From Opitutales bacterium (GTDB lineage: Bacteria > Verrucomicrobiota > Verrucomicrobiia > Opitutales > Seribacteraceae): a stretch of DNA of 47,929 nucleotides. The notes under the pieces were generated by a model. The model was not told where the DNA came from. It saw only the letters and a program-made list of their open reading frames with translations, and ran no database searches. Position 1 is the stretch's first letter; each line of letters begins with the position of its first letter. Below, piece by piece: positions 8,533-15,478 of this stretch. The stretch is taken from positions 1 to 47,929 of the forward strand of contig JAOFOL010000014.1 in the NCBI GenBank assembly GCA_028042835.1. Reading direction: 5' to 3'. The translations under genes were made by a program, and so were the position numbers.

Positions 8533-9258
8533 CTACGGTCTTTTATACCAAAAACCACAAAGTGTCCGAAAGCGAACGGATAACGGAAAAAAAAGAACCA
8601 AAAGCATATGTAATGTAATTTGCCAACTGCTATGCCAGGAAAGTTTTCTGGAAGATGTAACCACGGGGTGCTTTGAAAGTATGATAAAACTCTTTTTTGA
8701 TTTTCGGTACACTTTCTTAAGTTTCAGAATAAAGCCTATTTCTTCGCCAGCGTATACCGACTCCGGAAATCCTCCCGCCAAATTAAAATCTTGTTTTGTA
8801 CAGAAAATAAAGCTTCCCGCTGCCAATTTGAATGTCTGGGATACCCAATTCCAGAAAAAAGGGATTAAAATTCCAAGAAAATATTTATTTTGATGGTCAT
8901 CAAATTTGATAATTGAACCTCCGCCATATACTTGAGCGGTTGATAGAGCAGAACAGACATCGGTAAGTATATTTGGCTCAACAATCGTATCTGCATCTAA
9001 AAAAATAAGGACTTTTCCCTTTGCTTTAGCAGCTCCTGTATTTCGAGCACGCGCGATTTGCCGAAAAGGTTCGTGTACTACAATAGCATTTAACTCCTTT
9101 GCTATTTGAGCTGTCCGATCAATTGAACAATTATCAACTACAATGATTTCCCATTTTTTGAACGATTGAGACTCCTTAATAGCAAATTCTAAGGCATTGA
9201 TGGTCTTGGAGATGAAAAGTTCTTCGTTGTAAGCAGGAATTACAAAAGAACAATCCAT
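8533..9258 (-). CDS. Family 2 glycosyltransferase with a C-terminal hydrophobic helix
   Basis: This 241-residue GT-A fold protein has the family 2 N-terminus CSFVIPAYNEELFISKTI, the strand WEIIVVDNCSIDRTAQIA, an ARARNTGAAKAKGKVLIF motif, and the metal-binding DxD in FLDADT near residue 95. GEEIGFILKLKK near residue 168 fits the catalytic-acid position. A hydrophobic segment near the C-terminus (ITLHMLLVLFFPLSV) may attach it to the inner membrane. It probably transfers a sugar from a nucleotide donor to an envelope glycan or lipid, with unknown acceptor. It is shorter than most family 2 enzymes but no motif is missing. It follows the acidic-protein gene at 9291 on the same strand with 32 bases between, so it could be the last gene of that operon. 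Confidence 0.88.
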   Translation of the reverse strand: MDCSFVIPAYNEELFISKTINALEFAIKESQSFKKWEIIVVDNCSIDRTAQIAKELNAIVVHEPFRQIARARNTGAAKAKGKVLIFLDADTIVEPNILTDVCSALSTAQVYGGGSIIKFDDHQNKYFLGILIPFFWNWVSQTFKLAAGSFIFCTKQDFNLAGGFPESVYAGEEIGFILKLKKVYRKSKKSFIILSKHPVVTSSRKLSWHSSWQITLHMLLVLFFPLSVRFRTLCGFWYKRP

Positions 9259-9290
9259 AATAATTGCCCTCTATAAATTACAAAAAACTT

Positions 9291-9911
9291 TTACTTGGAG
9301 AACTTTTTAGCCCGCCTTTTAGCACCAAAAGATAGTCCGGACACCCAGCCCTCGAGTCGAGCAGTTGCACGACCTCCGTATTGGTCCGAGTCCCCACGAG
9401 GTGCCAAAGGTTTTGTCCCCTGAATATCAGCAGCTATTTGTGAAAGGCTTGGTACTTTTTCTCCTCGATCTTTCATCGCCTGATGCAAGAAGGCTAATCG
9501 GTCGATTTCCAGTTGTCGTGAGAGATTTGATAAGGTTTTTCTAAATTCAGAGACTCCGCCAGTTCCGTTTGTCTCGGATGCTTCCTCGACACTGTCTTCT
9601 TCTACCTCTTCATCCTCAGGATCTGGAACTTCCTCTGCATCACCTTCCTCAGTGACATCTTCTGCAACCGCTTTAGCTGCAGGTGCAATCTGCTCCTCAA
9701 TTGGATTTTCAACAACATCTGCAGAATCAAAATCATCTAAAGAAAACTTTTCTTCACTCGCATCAATTTCGCTTTCACCATCCACTTCAGGAGGTATACC
9801 AGCTTCAACCATACCTTCCAATTCATCTGATACAGAATCAGCCGAATTGTCCTCGTCGTCGATCAACTCGGATAATTCATCGTCTGAAGGCTCATCTGGA
9901 GAGTCACTCAT
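9291..9911 (-). CDS. Acidic disordered protein with a basic C-terminal domain
   Basis: No family is recognised. About the first 125 of 206 residues are almost entirely acidic and small residues (runs of Asp, Glu and Ser) and are probably disordered. The last 80 residues form a possible helical domain (VSEFRKTLSNLSRQLEIDRL, then AFLHQAMKDRG), followed by a Gly/Arg-rich, strongly basic end (LSFGAKRRAKKFSK). There is no signal peptide. The gene lies 38 bases after the coiled-coil protein gene 9950-10825 and is probably the fourth gene of the operon starting at 12205. Charge segregation suggests binding to a basic or nucleic-acid partner, but this is inference. Confidence 0.7.
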   Translation of the reverse strand: MSDSPDEPSDDELSELIDDEDNSADSVSDELEGMVEAGIPPEVDGESEIDASEEKFSLDDFDSADVVENPIEEQIAPAAKAVAEDVTEEGDAEEVPDPEDEEVEEDSVEEASETNGTGGVSEFRKTLSNLSRQLEIDRLAFLHQAMKDRGEKVPSLSQIAADIQGTKPLAPRGDSDQYGGRATARLEGWVSGLSFGAKRRAKKFSK

Positions 9912-9949
9912 TTGCGGAGAATAATGGGTATGGGGGTAAAAATTAGAAG

Positions 9950-10825
9950 TTAATATATTGTAGTATTGGAATCACCCGTGCGAATCAAGAAAAGTTTTTG
10001 GTCGTCTCGAATCAGTTCCAAAGCATCTTTACGAAAATCACCTGTAAACTCCAAAAAAGTGAGTCCTTTTTGGACCAATTTGGCTTTTAAATAAAAAAAA
10101 CTATCGGGTGCATTCTGTTCATAAGCTAGATACTTAAAATCGTCTCTGAAACCGGTTTTATAACCGTCATTGATAAACACCCCGGCACCAGAAGGTGAAA
10201 CGCTAAGTACATTAATCTCAACCTCATCACCAAAGTAATGATACGGGGGTCTTTCTATTTCATTCAGTAACCTGCCCTTTTCTTCTTCAAAAGTCCTTCT
10301 TGCCACCTCTCTTCTAGTCCTCAGACCCGACAATTCTGCACCGAGGTTATCCCTAATCGCTTGTTCTTTTTGATTTTCAGATTCGAGAAGGCTTAATTCC
10401 TCCTTGAGTTGTTCTGTTTGAGCTCGAATTGGCTCACCCTGAGATTTCTTTTCCTCAGTTTTTGCCTCCTGCTCTTTAAGCTCTTTCCTAACCTTGGATA
10501 ACTCATTTAAAAACTTTTTGTTTCGTTCATTTAGGTCTTTTTCTTTAAACAAAATAAGCTCAGCCTCTTCTTTTAATTTTTCAGCGTTGGAGAGTGCATC
10601 TTCAATCTCCAATCTCCTCTTCCCTCGTTCCCTAAATAAACCATTAATCAAATCAGAAGATTTATTTTTGTCGATTTCGAGAGCCAAAGATGCTTCATCC
10701 CTCGAACTTTCCGCCTTCTTGATTTTTGCGTCAAAGGATACAAATTTTTCTTGGTTCAAAAAAAACATAACCCCTGCAGAAGCAATACCCCCCCAAGCTA
10801 ATATTCTAAAGATGATAGAGGTCAA
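9950..10825 (-). CDS. Membrane-anchored coiled-coil protein B with a C-terminal beta-rich domain
   Basis: The 291-residue protein has one N-terminal membrane helix (FRILAWGGIASAGVMFFL) and then a coiled coil from about 28 to 190, rich in Glu, Lys and Leu, with heptad patterns such as LKEEAELILFKEKDL. The C-terminal 90 residues form a compact beta-rich domain starting near YHYFGDEVEINVLSVSPSGAGVFIN and containing NDGYKTGFRDDFKYL. Its pattern of an inward turn plus a G-x-x-x-G-F segment resembles domains at the ends of other tethered envelope proteins, and loosely the flagellar T protein C-domain; this is not a firm match. It overlaps the preceding gene by 20 bases and shares its architecture, so the two are probably old duplicates. 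It is likely inner-membrane with the coiled coil in the periplasm. Confidence 0.75.
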   Translation of the reverse strand: MTSIIFRILAWGGIASAGVMFFLNQEKFVSFDAKIKKAESSRDEASLALEIDKNKSSDLINGLFRERGKRRLEIEDALSNAEKLKEEAELILFKEKDLNERNKKFLNELSKVRKELKEQEAKTEEKKSQGEPIRAQTEQLKEELSLLESENQKEQAIRDNLGAELSGLRTRREVARRTFEEEKGRLLNEIERPPYHYFGDEVEINVLSVSPSGAGVFINDGYKTGFRDDFKYLAYEQNAPDSFFYLKAKLVQKGLTFLEFTGDFRKDALELIRDDQKLFLIRTGDSNTTIY

Positions 10826-11645
10826 ATTCGCTGATTGTTAAAAGTTTAGCAGGTTTTCCGATCAAAGGAACAATGGACCCGACTGATTGCTTGAGCTCGG
10901 CTTGCATAATCTTAATCTTACATATTTCATCTCCCTTACTTCGGATTGCGAAAATTTTATCTTTCATAATTCCATCCTCCTGCCCAACGGGTAATCCAAT
11001 CAATCCGCTAGTCAAATCGATTTCCATATATGAGATCGTAATAAATTCACCTTGTTCTAGCCAGTTCCGAGAAGACTTGTCCGCAAAAAGTGAACTTGTA
11101 GTTTGGTTAAAGTGTTCCTTTAGGATTGATGTTACAGAATCATAGTGTTGTAGAGTTTTCTTAATACTAGATATTTCTATGCGAAGATTCTCAGTATTAT
11201 TGATTACATCATTTTTTCGGGCGGCCAACGCAGGTAAGGCTTCTTTATTTTGTATATGCGATGTTTCTAAGTCATCGAACTCTTTTTGCTTTGTTAATGA
11301 ATTAAGTTTTATTTCTTCAATGGCTTTTTGACTTTCTGCAACGGAAGTTTCTAGATCCGAGATTAATGAGACCGACTGATCCCTTGCTTTTTGCTGAGTG
11401 GACTCCTCTAATTTAGCTTCGAATTTCTCATCATCCAATTTTTGATTTTTAACTCTTTCCCTACTGTATCTAACAGCGTGCTCTTTATTAAGAGCTACTT
11501 TTTGATTACTTAAATCTTTTTCTTCGGCTACGATTGTATCAATTAAAACTCTCTCCTGTTCGATTGTAGACAGAAGCGTGTACATGTACCAAATGCTTGC
11601 TAAAGAAAAGCATATTGCCAATCCGTTGGTAATTAATTTAAGCAT
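10806..11645 (-). CDS. Membrane-anchored coiled-coil protein A with a C-terminal beta-rich domain
   Basis: This 279-residue protein repeats the plan of its neighbour: an N-terminal membrane helix (LITNGLAICFSLASIWYMYTLL), a long coiled coil from about 28 to 175, and a C-terminal domain of about 90 residues. The C-terminal domain contains GLIGLPVGQEDGIMKDKIFAI followed by GDEICKIKIMQAEL and SVGSIVPLIG. A glycine turn, then a strand carrying a regulator-like EICKIKI pattern, is common in uncharacterised verrucomicrobial envelope proteins. Its ATG overlaps the stop of the upstream lipoprotein gene (TGATG), so the two are translationally coupled. Its end overlaps protein B. It probably forms a hetero-oligomer with protein B in the inner membrane, bridging towards the outer-membrane lipoprotein. 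That role is inferred from topology alone. Confidence 0.75.
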   Translation of the reverse strand: MLKLITNGLAICFSLASIWYMYTLLSTIEQERVLIDTIVAEEKDLSNQKVALNKEHAVRYSRERVKNQKLDDEKFEAKLEESTQQKARDQSVSLISDLETSVAESQKAIEEIKLNSLTKQKEFDDLETSHIQNKEALPALAARKNDVINNTENLRIEISSIKKTLQHYDSVTSILKEHFNQTTSSLFADKSSRNWLEQGEFITISYMEIDLTSGLIGLPVGQEDGIMKDKIFAIRSKGDEICKIKIMQAELKQSVGSIVPLIGKPAKLLTISEFDLYHL

Positions 11646-12205
11646 CAGGGTAATTCTGGAAGTGGAGCAAAAGGAGACAACTCTGGCACACCATCATCTG
11701 AAGGAACCTCCATGGATGGTCCTGGATCCATTTCCGGGATCGTCGAGTCAATATTGGAAACAGGAGTGAATACATCGAATTCATCCTCGGCAGCCTCTTC
11801 AACGACTATTGCACTGGGGTCAATTTCATTTGATTGGTTCGATTCTCTAACTGCAATTAATTCCCTGACCTGTGATATTCTGGATTCTCGTTCCACTTCC
11901 CACTGCCTGTTACGCTTCTTATCGAGTTTGACTTTATGAGTGTGCAATAAATCCTCATCTCTCCCATTTACACCTGAAAAAAAGTACATTGAATTCAACC
12001 TTCCAAACTCATCTCTTGACCAAGCACGCCCAATGGACTGTTCGTCCACAACCGGAAGCATTTCTCGAGTGGTTGGGTTATACTGATACCTAGCGTTCCA
12101 CGCGTTATAAATAATAGGATAATCACTTTCTACTGTACTTCGACAGCCCACACCGAAAAGTCCTATGAGAACAAGAAAGAACCATGGGTAAGATTTAACG
12201 GGCAT
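11645..12205 (-). CDS. Lipoprotein heading the coiled-coil operon, with a PFAPLP tail
   Basis: The N-terminal signal (SYPWFFLVLIGLFGVGC) ends in a clear lipobox, followed by RSTVESDYP. The mature protein of about 165 residues has a folded part with Tyr/Trp-rich strands (NAWNARYQYNPTTREM, then SRDEFGRLNSMYFFSG), a basic helix (LDKKRNRQWEVERESRISQV), and an acidic, Pro-rich tail ending SPFAPLPELP. That tail matches the repeated DPFAPLP units of the lipoprotein at 6326-6958, suggesting a shared partner or shared origin. This is the first gene of an operon of at least four genes running to 9291, and its stop overlaps the next start. No Shine-Dalgarno sequence is visible before the ATG. The function is unknown. 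Confidence 0.75.
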   Translation of the reverse strand: MPVKSYPWFFLVLIGLFGVGCRSTVESDYPIIYNAWNARYQYNPTTREMLPVVDEQSIGRAWSRDEFGRLNSMYFFSGVNGRDEDLLHTHKVKLDKKRNRQWEVERESRISQVRELIAVRESNQSNEIDPSAIVVEEAAEDEFDVFTPVSNIDSTIPEMDPGPSMEVPSDDGVPELSPFAPLPELP

Positions 12206-12276
12206 TCTACTAATTAAGCACCAGATTACTTATTTGAAAACCAAAATCGATACCAACATAACCTTCTTTAACAAAA

Positions 12277-12729
12277 TCAATAGTTTTTATCTTTCGAATC
12301 AAGCCAAATGGTTACAGGACCATCCTCATGTAATTCAATTCTCATTTGAGCACCAAACTTTCCTGACTGTAAGTCACCGGGAAAGGAATTTCGAAGTGAA
12401 CTCAGGAATGAACCATAAAAAGATTCAGCAAATTCAGGAGGGGCGGCCCGGTTAAAAGAAGGACGATACCCCTTTTTTAAATTACCCCAAAGTGTAAATT
12501 GGCTCACAATAAGTAGTCCCATTTGAGAAGTAATTGGTAAATTCATCTTTCCGTCAGAATCATCAAAAACCCGTAAACCAAGTATCTTTTTAACACTCCA
12601 TTCAATGTCATTTTGGCAATCGTTCATCTCGATTCCAACATAAACGGCTAAACCGGCACCAATCTGTCCAACTATTAATTCATTAACCTCAACTTTTGCA
12701 TCTTCAACCCTGCGAACCAAAAGTCTCAT
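12277..12729 (-). CDS. dtd: D-aminoacyl-tRNA deacylase
   Basis: Dtd removes D-amino acids (and glycine mischarged on tRNA-Ala) from tRNA in the cytosol, protecting translation fidelity. The protein is 150 residues, close to the usual 145. It has the N-terminal RVEDAKVEVN strand, the catalytic-pocket motif SQFTL (residues 76-80) followed by KKGYRPSF, and the cross-subunit Gly-cisPro motif GPVT (137-140), both hallmarks of bacterial DTD. The start at ATG 12729 matches the family's MR[LV]LVQRV-type beginning. The gene is on the minus strand after cysK with a 48-base gap, so it may be the last gene of an infA-cysK-dtd unit. Confidence 0.96.
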   Translation of the reverse strand: MRLLVRRVEDAKVEVNELIVGQIGAGLAVYVGIEMNDCQNDIEWSVKKILGLRVFDDSDGKMNLPITSQMGLLIVSQFTLWGNLKKGYRPSFNRAAPPEFAESFYGSFLSSLRNSFPGDLQSGKFGAQMRIELHEDGPVTIWLDSKDKNY

Positions 12730-12777
12730 ATCGCTAATCCTCTCAGGTTAATTGAGAGATAAACTTAATCCTGCAAA

Positions 12778-13749
12778 CTAATCTTCAACCGCAACTGCGT
12801 CCATAACTTCAGCGGCAGCCTTGGCGGCAAGTGGTGTGGACAGATAACGCTCTCCACAACTCGCTCCGATTACAACAATTCGTTTACCTGCCATCTCAGG
12901 TTTACTCGCGACCCTTAAAGCTGCTTGGACAGTAGCACCTGTTGAAATTCCACCTAGAATACCTTCCTCTATGCTTAATTTCCGTGCCATATCAAACGCC
13001 TCTTCGCTGGTTACAAGCTCAACATCATCCACGATATCTAGATTTAAATTTTTGGGAACAAATCCAGCACCGATTCCTTGAATCTTATGTGGAGCTGGTT
13101 TGACTTCTTCCCCGTTGAGGGTTTGAGAAATAACCGGACTCTCCGCAGGCTCAACTGCGATTGACTGCATATCAGGGTTTCTTTGCTTAATAATTTCTGA
13201 GACTCCTGTAATAGTCCCTCCTGTCCCGACGCCTGATACCAGACAATCCACCTGCCCATCCATGCCTGACCAAATTTCCTCCGCTGTAGTTTTGCGGTGG
13301 ATCTCAGGGTTGGCTGGATTATTGAATTGCTGCGGCATGTAAGCATTTACGCCGTATTTCTCCATTAACTGGGAGGCTTTGGATATAGCTCCCCCCATGC
13401 CTTTAGGCCCCGGAGTGAGAACAATCTCTGCCCCAAGGAGCCTCAAGAGTAATCGTCTTTCTTTGGACATGGTCTCGGGCATTGTCAAAATACACTTATA
13501 ACCTTTGGCAGCACAGACAAAAGCTAATGCAATACCAGTATTTCCTGAAGTCGGTTCGATAACAACGCTATCTGAATGAAGAGTACCGTCTTTCTCTGCA
13601 GCTTCAATCATTGCCGCCCCGATTCTGTCTTTAACACTGGCTAAGGGATTAAAAAACTCGGATTTCAGAAAGATCTTAGCATTTATTCCATGCGTAACTT
13701 TCTGAAGTTCCACTAAGGGAGTTTTTCCTATTGATTCAATAATATTCAT
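12778..13749 (-). CDS. cysK: Cysteine synthase A (O-acetylserine sulfhydrylase)
   Basis: CysK joins sulfide to O-acetylserine to make cysteine, using pyridoxal phosphate. The 323-residue frame shows the PLP lysine in LASVKDRIG (Lys40), the substrate-binding TSGNTG loop (67-72), and the phosphate-binding glycine loop [12 protein letters not shown]. Length and motif order are those of CysK, without the extra CBS domains of cystathionine beta-synthase-like forms. Its start lies 6 bases after the infA stop, with an AAGG element shortly before the ATG, so it is almost certainly cotranscribed with infA. The last residues ([13 protein letters not shown]) are slightly longer than usual and acidic. 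Confidence 0.96.
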   Translation of the reverse strand: MNIIESIGKTPLVELQKVTHGINAKIFLKSEFFNPLASVKDRIGAAMIEAAEKDGTLHSDSVVIEPTSGNTGIALAFVCAAKGYKCILTMPETMSKERRLLLRLLGAEIVLTPGPKGMGGAISKASQLMEKYGVNAYMPQQFNNPANPEIHRKTTAEEIWSGMDGQVDCLVSGVGTGGTITGVSEIIKQRNPDMQSIAVEPAESPVISQTLNGEEVKPAPHKIQGIGAGFVPKNLNLDIVDDVELVTSEEAFDMARKLSIEEGILGGISTGATVQAALRVASKPEMAGKRIVVIGASCGERYLSTPLAAKAAAEVMDAVAVED

Positions 13750-13755
13750 GATAAT

Positions 13756-14034
13756 TTACCTTCTTTTACCTCTTGGTCCAAAGCTGCGGATAGGCGCATT
13801 TCGGTTTACCTCTGCATTTTTCAAGCGGTAAACGATCCTCGCTTTCTCTAAATCTTGAGTGCTCATTTCCATCTTCACAATATCACCTACCGTGATTTTG
13901 ATAAAATGCTTACGCAACTTGCCCGAAATATGGGCAAGGACTTTATGTCCATTTTCTAGCTCGGCTCGAAACATTGTACTTGGTAGTACTGCTGTTATTT
14001 TACCTTCTACTTCTACGATATCTTCTTCTGCCAT
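13756..14034 (-). CDS. infA: Translation initiation factor IF-1 with a C-terminal extension
   Basis: IF-1 binds the ribosomal A site on the 30S subunit during initiation. The S1/OB-fold core is clear ([20 protein letters not shown], then [18 protein letters not shown] and GDIVKMEMS). The protein is 92 residues, against about 72 in most bacteria. The extra 20 C-terminal residues follow [11 protein letters not shown] and end in a basic tail ([10 protein letters not shown]). A strong GGAGG lies 10 bases before the ATG, at 14045-14049. The KILPGD segment of many IF-1 proteins reads KITVGD here, which is within family variation. It is followed by cysK. Confidence 0.95.
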   Translation of the reverse strand: MAEEDIVEVEGKITAVLPSTMFRAELENGHKVLAHISGKLRKHFIKITVGDIVKMEMSTQDLEKARIVYRLKNAEVNRNAPIRSFGPRGKRR

Positions 14035-14044
14035 AAATTTTAAA

Positions 14045-14049
14045 CCTCC
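14045..14049 (-). promoter_or_regulatory. Strong Shine-Dalgarno sequence of infA
   Basis: On the minus strand, GGAGG precedes the infA ATG by 10 bases. It is one of the few perfect ribosome binding sites in the window; most genes here have weak or no such sequence. Confidence 0.8.
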
Positions 14050-14118
14050 ATCACACCATGTTGTACCATCAAGTCAAGAATCTCCTTCGAAAAGCCTCGT
14101 CTTAAAAAACTCTAATAT

Positions 14119-14634
14119 ATGAAGAAATACATCGAATGTCCCTTCCCCAGACTCTTCCCTTCTCAATTGGAAAAAGATGACAATTTTTACATGCAGTTAG
14201 CTTACAACGAATCAATTTCTGCATGGGAACAAGATGAGGTACCAATCGGTGCAGTTATAGTAGATAAACAAGGCGAAGTGATTGCTTCTGCTTATAACCA
14301 AACCAGAAAGTGTAATGACCCGACTGCTCATGCGGAAATGCTTGCAATCACAATGGCCACTCAAAAAATCGGAGATTGGAGAATGAACGAGTGCAAAATG
14401 TATGTAACGAAGGAACCATGCCCCATGTGTGCTGGGGCTGCGGTTGTTGGAAGGCTTAAAGAGGTTTATTATGCTTACAAAGATCCTAAGATGGGCGGAT
14501 TGGGAGGAGCCATATCTCTACATGAATTACCTCAATCAAACCACAAGCCTATTGTGAATATTGGAGTCATGGAAAAAGAGTGCTTGCAAATGATGCAGAC
14601 TTTTTTCCAATTACGAAGGATCAAACAAAAATAA
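14119..14634 (+). CDS. tadA: tRNA-specific adenosine deaminase
   Basis: TadA deaminates the wobble adenosine (A34) of tRNA-Arg to inosine. The protein has the zinc-binding and catalytic motifs of the family: HAE in TAHAEMLAI (His71, proton-shuttling Glu73) and PCPMCAGA (Cys101 and Cys104). The core helix and the SQSNHKP-like region fit the deaminase fold. At 171 residues it is about 20 longer than usual, the excess being an N-terminal segment (MKKYIECPFPRLFPSQLEKD). A start nearer MQLAYNES (Met25) would give the normal length but no better ribosome binding site is visible. A guanine deaminase role is possible for this superfamily, but the sequence fits TadA better. It is divergent from infA. 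Confidence 0.9.
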   Translation: MKKYIECPFPRLFPSQLEKDDNFYMQLAYNESISAWEQDEVPIGAVIVDKQGEVIASAYNQTRKCNDPTAHAEMLAITMATQKIGDWRMNECKMYVTKEPCPMCAGAAVVGRLKEVYYAYKDPKMGGLGGAISLHELPQSNHKPIVNIGVMEKECLQMMQTFFQLRRIKQK

Positions 14635-14723
14635 AAACGCACTTAAATATTCTCATTCATCTAGCGTGCTTGACCTTTGGCTTGCAGTAGATTGTATAGA
14701 TAGTTAACGAAATTTATCTTACT

Positions 14724-15341
14724 ATGACACACCAGCTTCCAAACTTACCTTATTCTGTAGATTCATTAGAACCTCATATTGATGCACGCACCATGGAAAT
14801 TCATCATGGCAAACACCATCAAACCTACATTAACAATCTAAATGCTGCTCTCGATGGGAATTCAGATTTGTCCGAAAAATCAGTTGATGAATTAATTTCA
14901 GATTTATCACAAGTTCCAGATAGCATCAGAAATGCTGTCCGTAATAACGCTGGCGGGCATTCGAATCATAGTTTCTTTTGGGAAGTTTTATCACCATCTG
15001 GAGGTGGCTTACCAACAGGGTCGCTCAATGATGCAATAACATCTGCTTTTGGTTCTTTTGATTCTTTCAAAGACGAATTTACAAAATCTGCGCTTACGCG
15101 TTTTGGATCTGGATGGGCATGGTTAATCAAGCAGGGCGATACAGTTAAAGTTACTTCTACCCCGAATCAGGACTCTCCTTTAATGGAAGGCATCGTTGAA
15201 GAAAATGGTGTGCCTTTGATTGGCTTGGATGTTTGGGAGCATGCTTATTACTTGAACTATCAAAATCGCAGACCAGATTATATTGGCGGATTTTGGAATC
15301 TAGTGGATTGGGATAGAGCTTGTTCCATTTTCGAAAAATAA
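14724..15341 (+). CDS. sodA: Superoxide dismutase, Mn-type
   Basis: The enzyme disproportionates superoxide in the cytosol. The 205 residues have the SOD alpha-hairpin and alpha/beta C-terminal domains. Metal ligands are visible as the first His of MEIHHGKHH (His27), the His of [10 protein letters not shown], and the Asp and His of [18 protein letters not shown] resembles Mn enzymes (GGHxNH) rather than the AAQ/WNH pattern of Fe enzymes, so I favour Mn; metal specificity cannot be settled from sequence, and cambialistic forms exist. There is no signal peptide. It is a monocistronic unit between tadA and the TIR protein, followed by a perfect inverted repeat at 15376-15399. Confidence 0.95.
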   Translation: MTHQLPNLPYSVDSLEPHIDARTMEIHHGKHHQTYINNLNAALDGNSDLSEKSVDELISDLSQVPDSIRNAVRNNAGGHSNHSFFWEVLSPSGGGLPTGSLNDAITSAFGSFDSFKDEFTKSALTRFGSGWAWLIKQGDTVKVTSTPNQDSPLMEGIVEENGVPLIGLDVWEHAYYLNYQNRRPDYIGGFWNLVDWDRACSIFEK

Positions 15342-15375
15342 TTCCCTACATTATTTAAATTAGTTCCCAAAACTT

Positions 15376-15399
15376 AGTAAACTCACCAATGAGTTTACT
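15376..15399. terminator. Perfect 10-base hairpin after sodA, possible terminator
   Basis: AGTAAACTCA and its exact reverse complement TGAGTTTACT flank a four-base loop (CCAA). The hairpin lies 34 bases after the sodA stop and 80 before the TIR gene. No U-run follows, so intrinsic termination would be weak; an mRNA-stabilising structure or a palindromic protein site is equally possible. Confidence 0.5.
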
Positions 15400-15478
15400 G
15401 TTAATTCACATATTTATGCCATTTCTTGGTATGTGCCTTGCCTGTGTAATGTTTTGGATTTAAACATGATGTCTTTAA

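Noticed and set aside
15415..15462. A 15-codon hydrophobic frame (MPFLGMCLACVMFWI) between sodA and the TIR gene
   Set aside because: Too short, with no ribosome binding site; likely chance.
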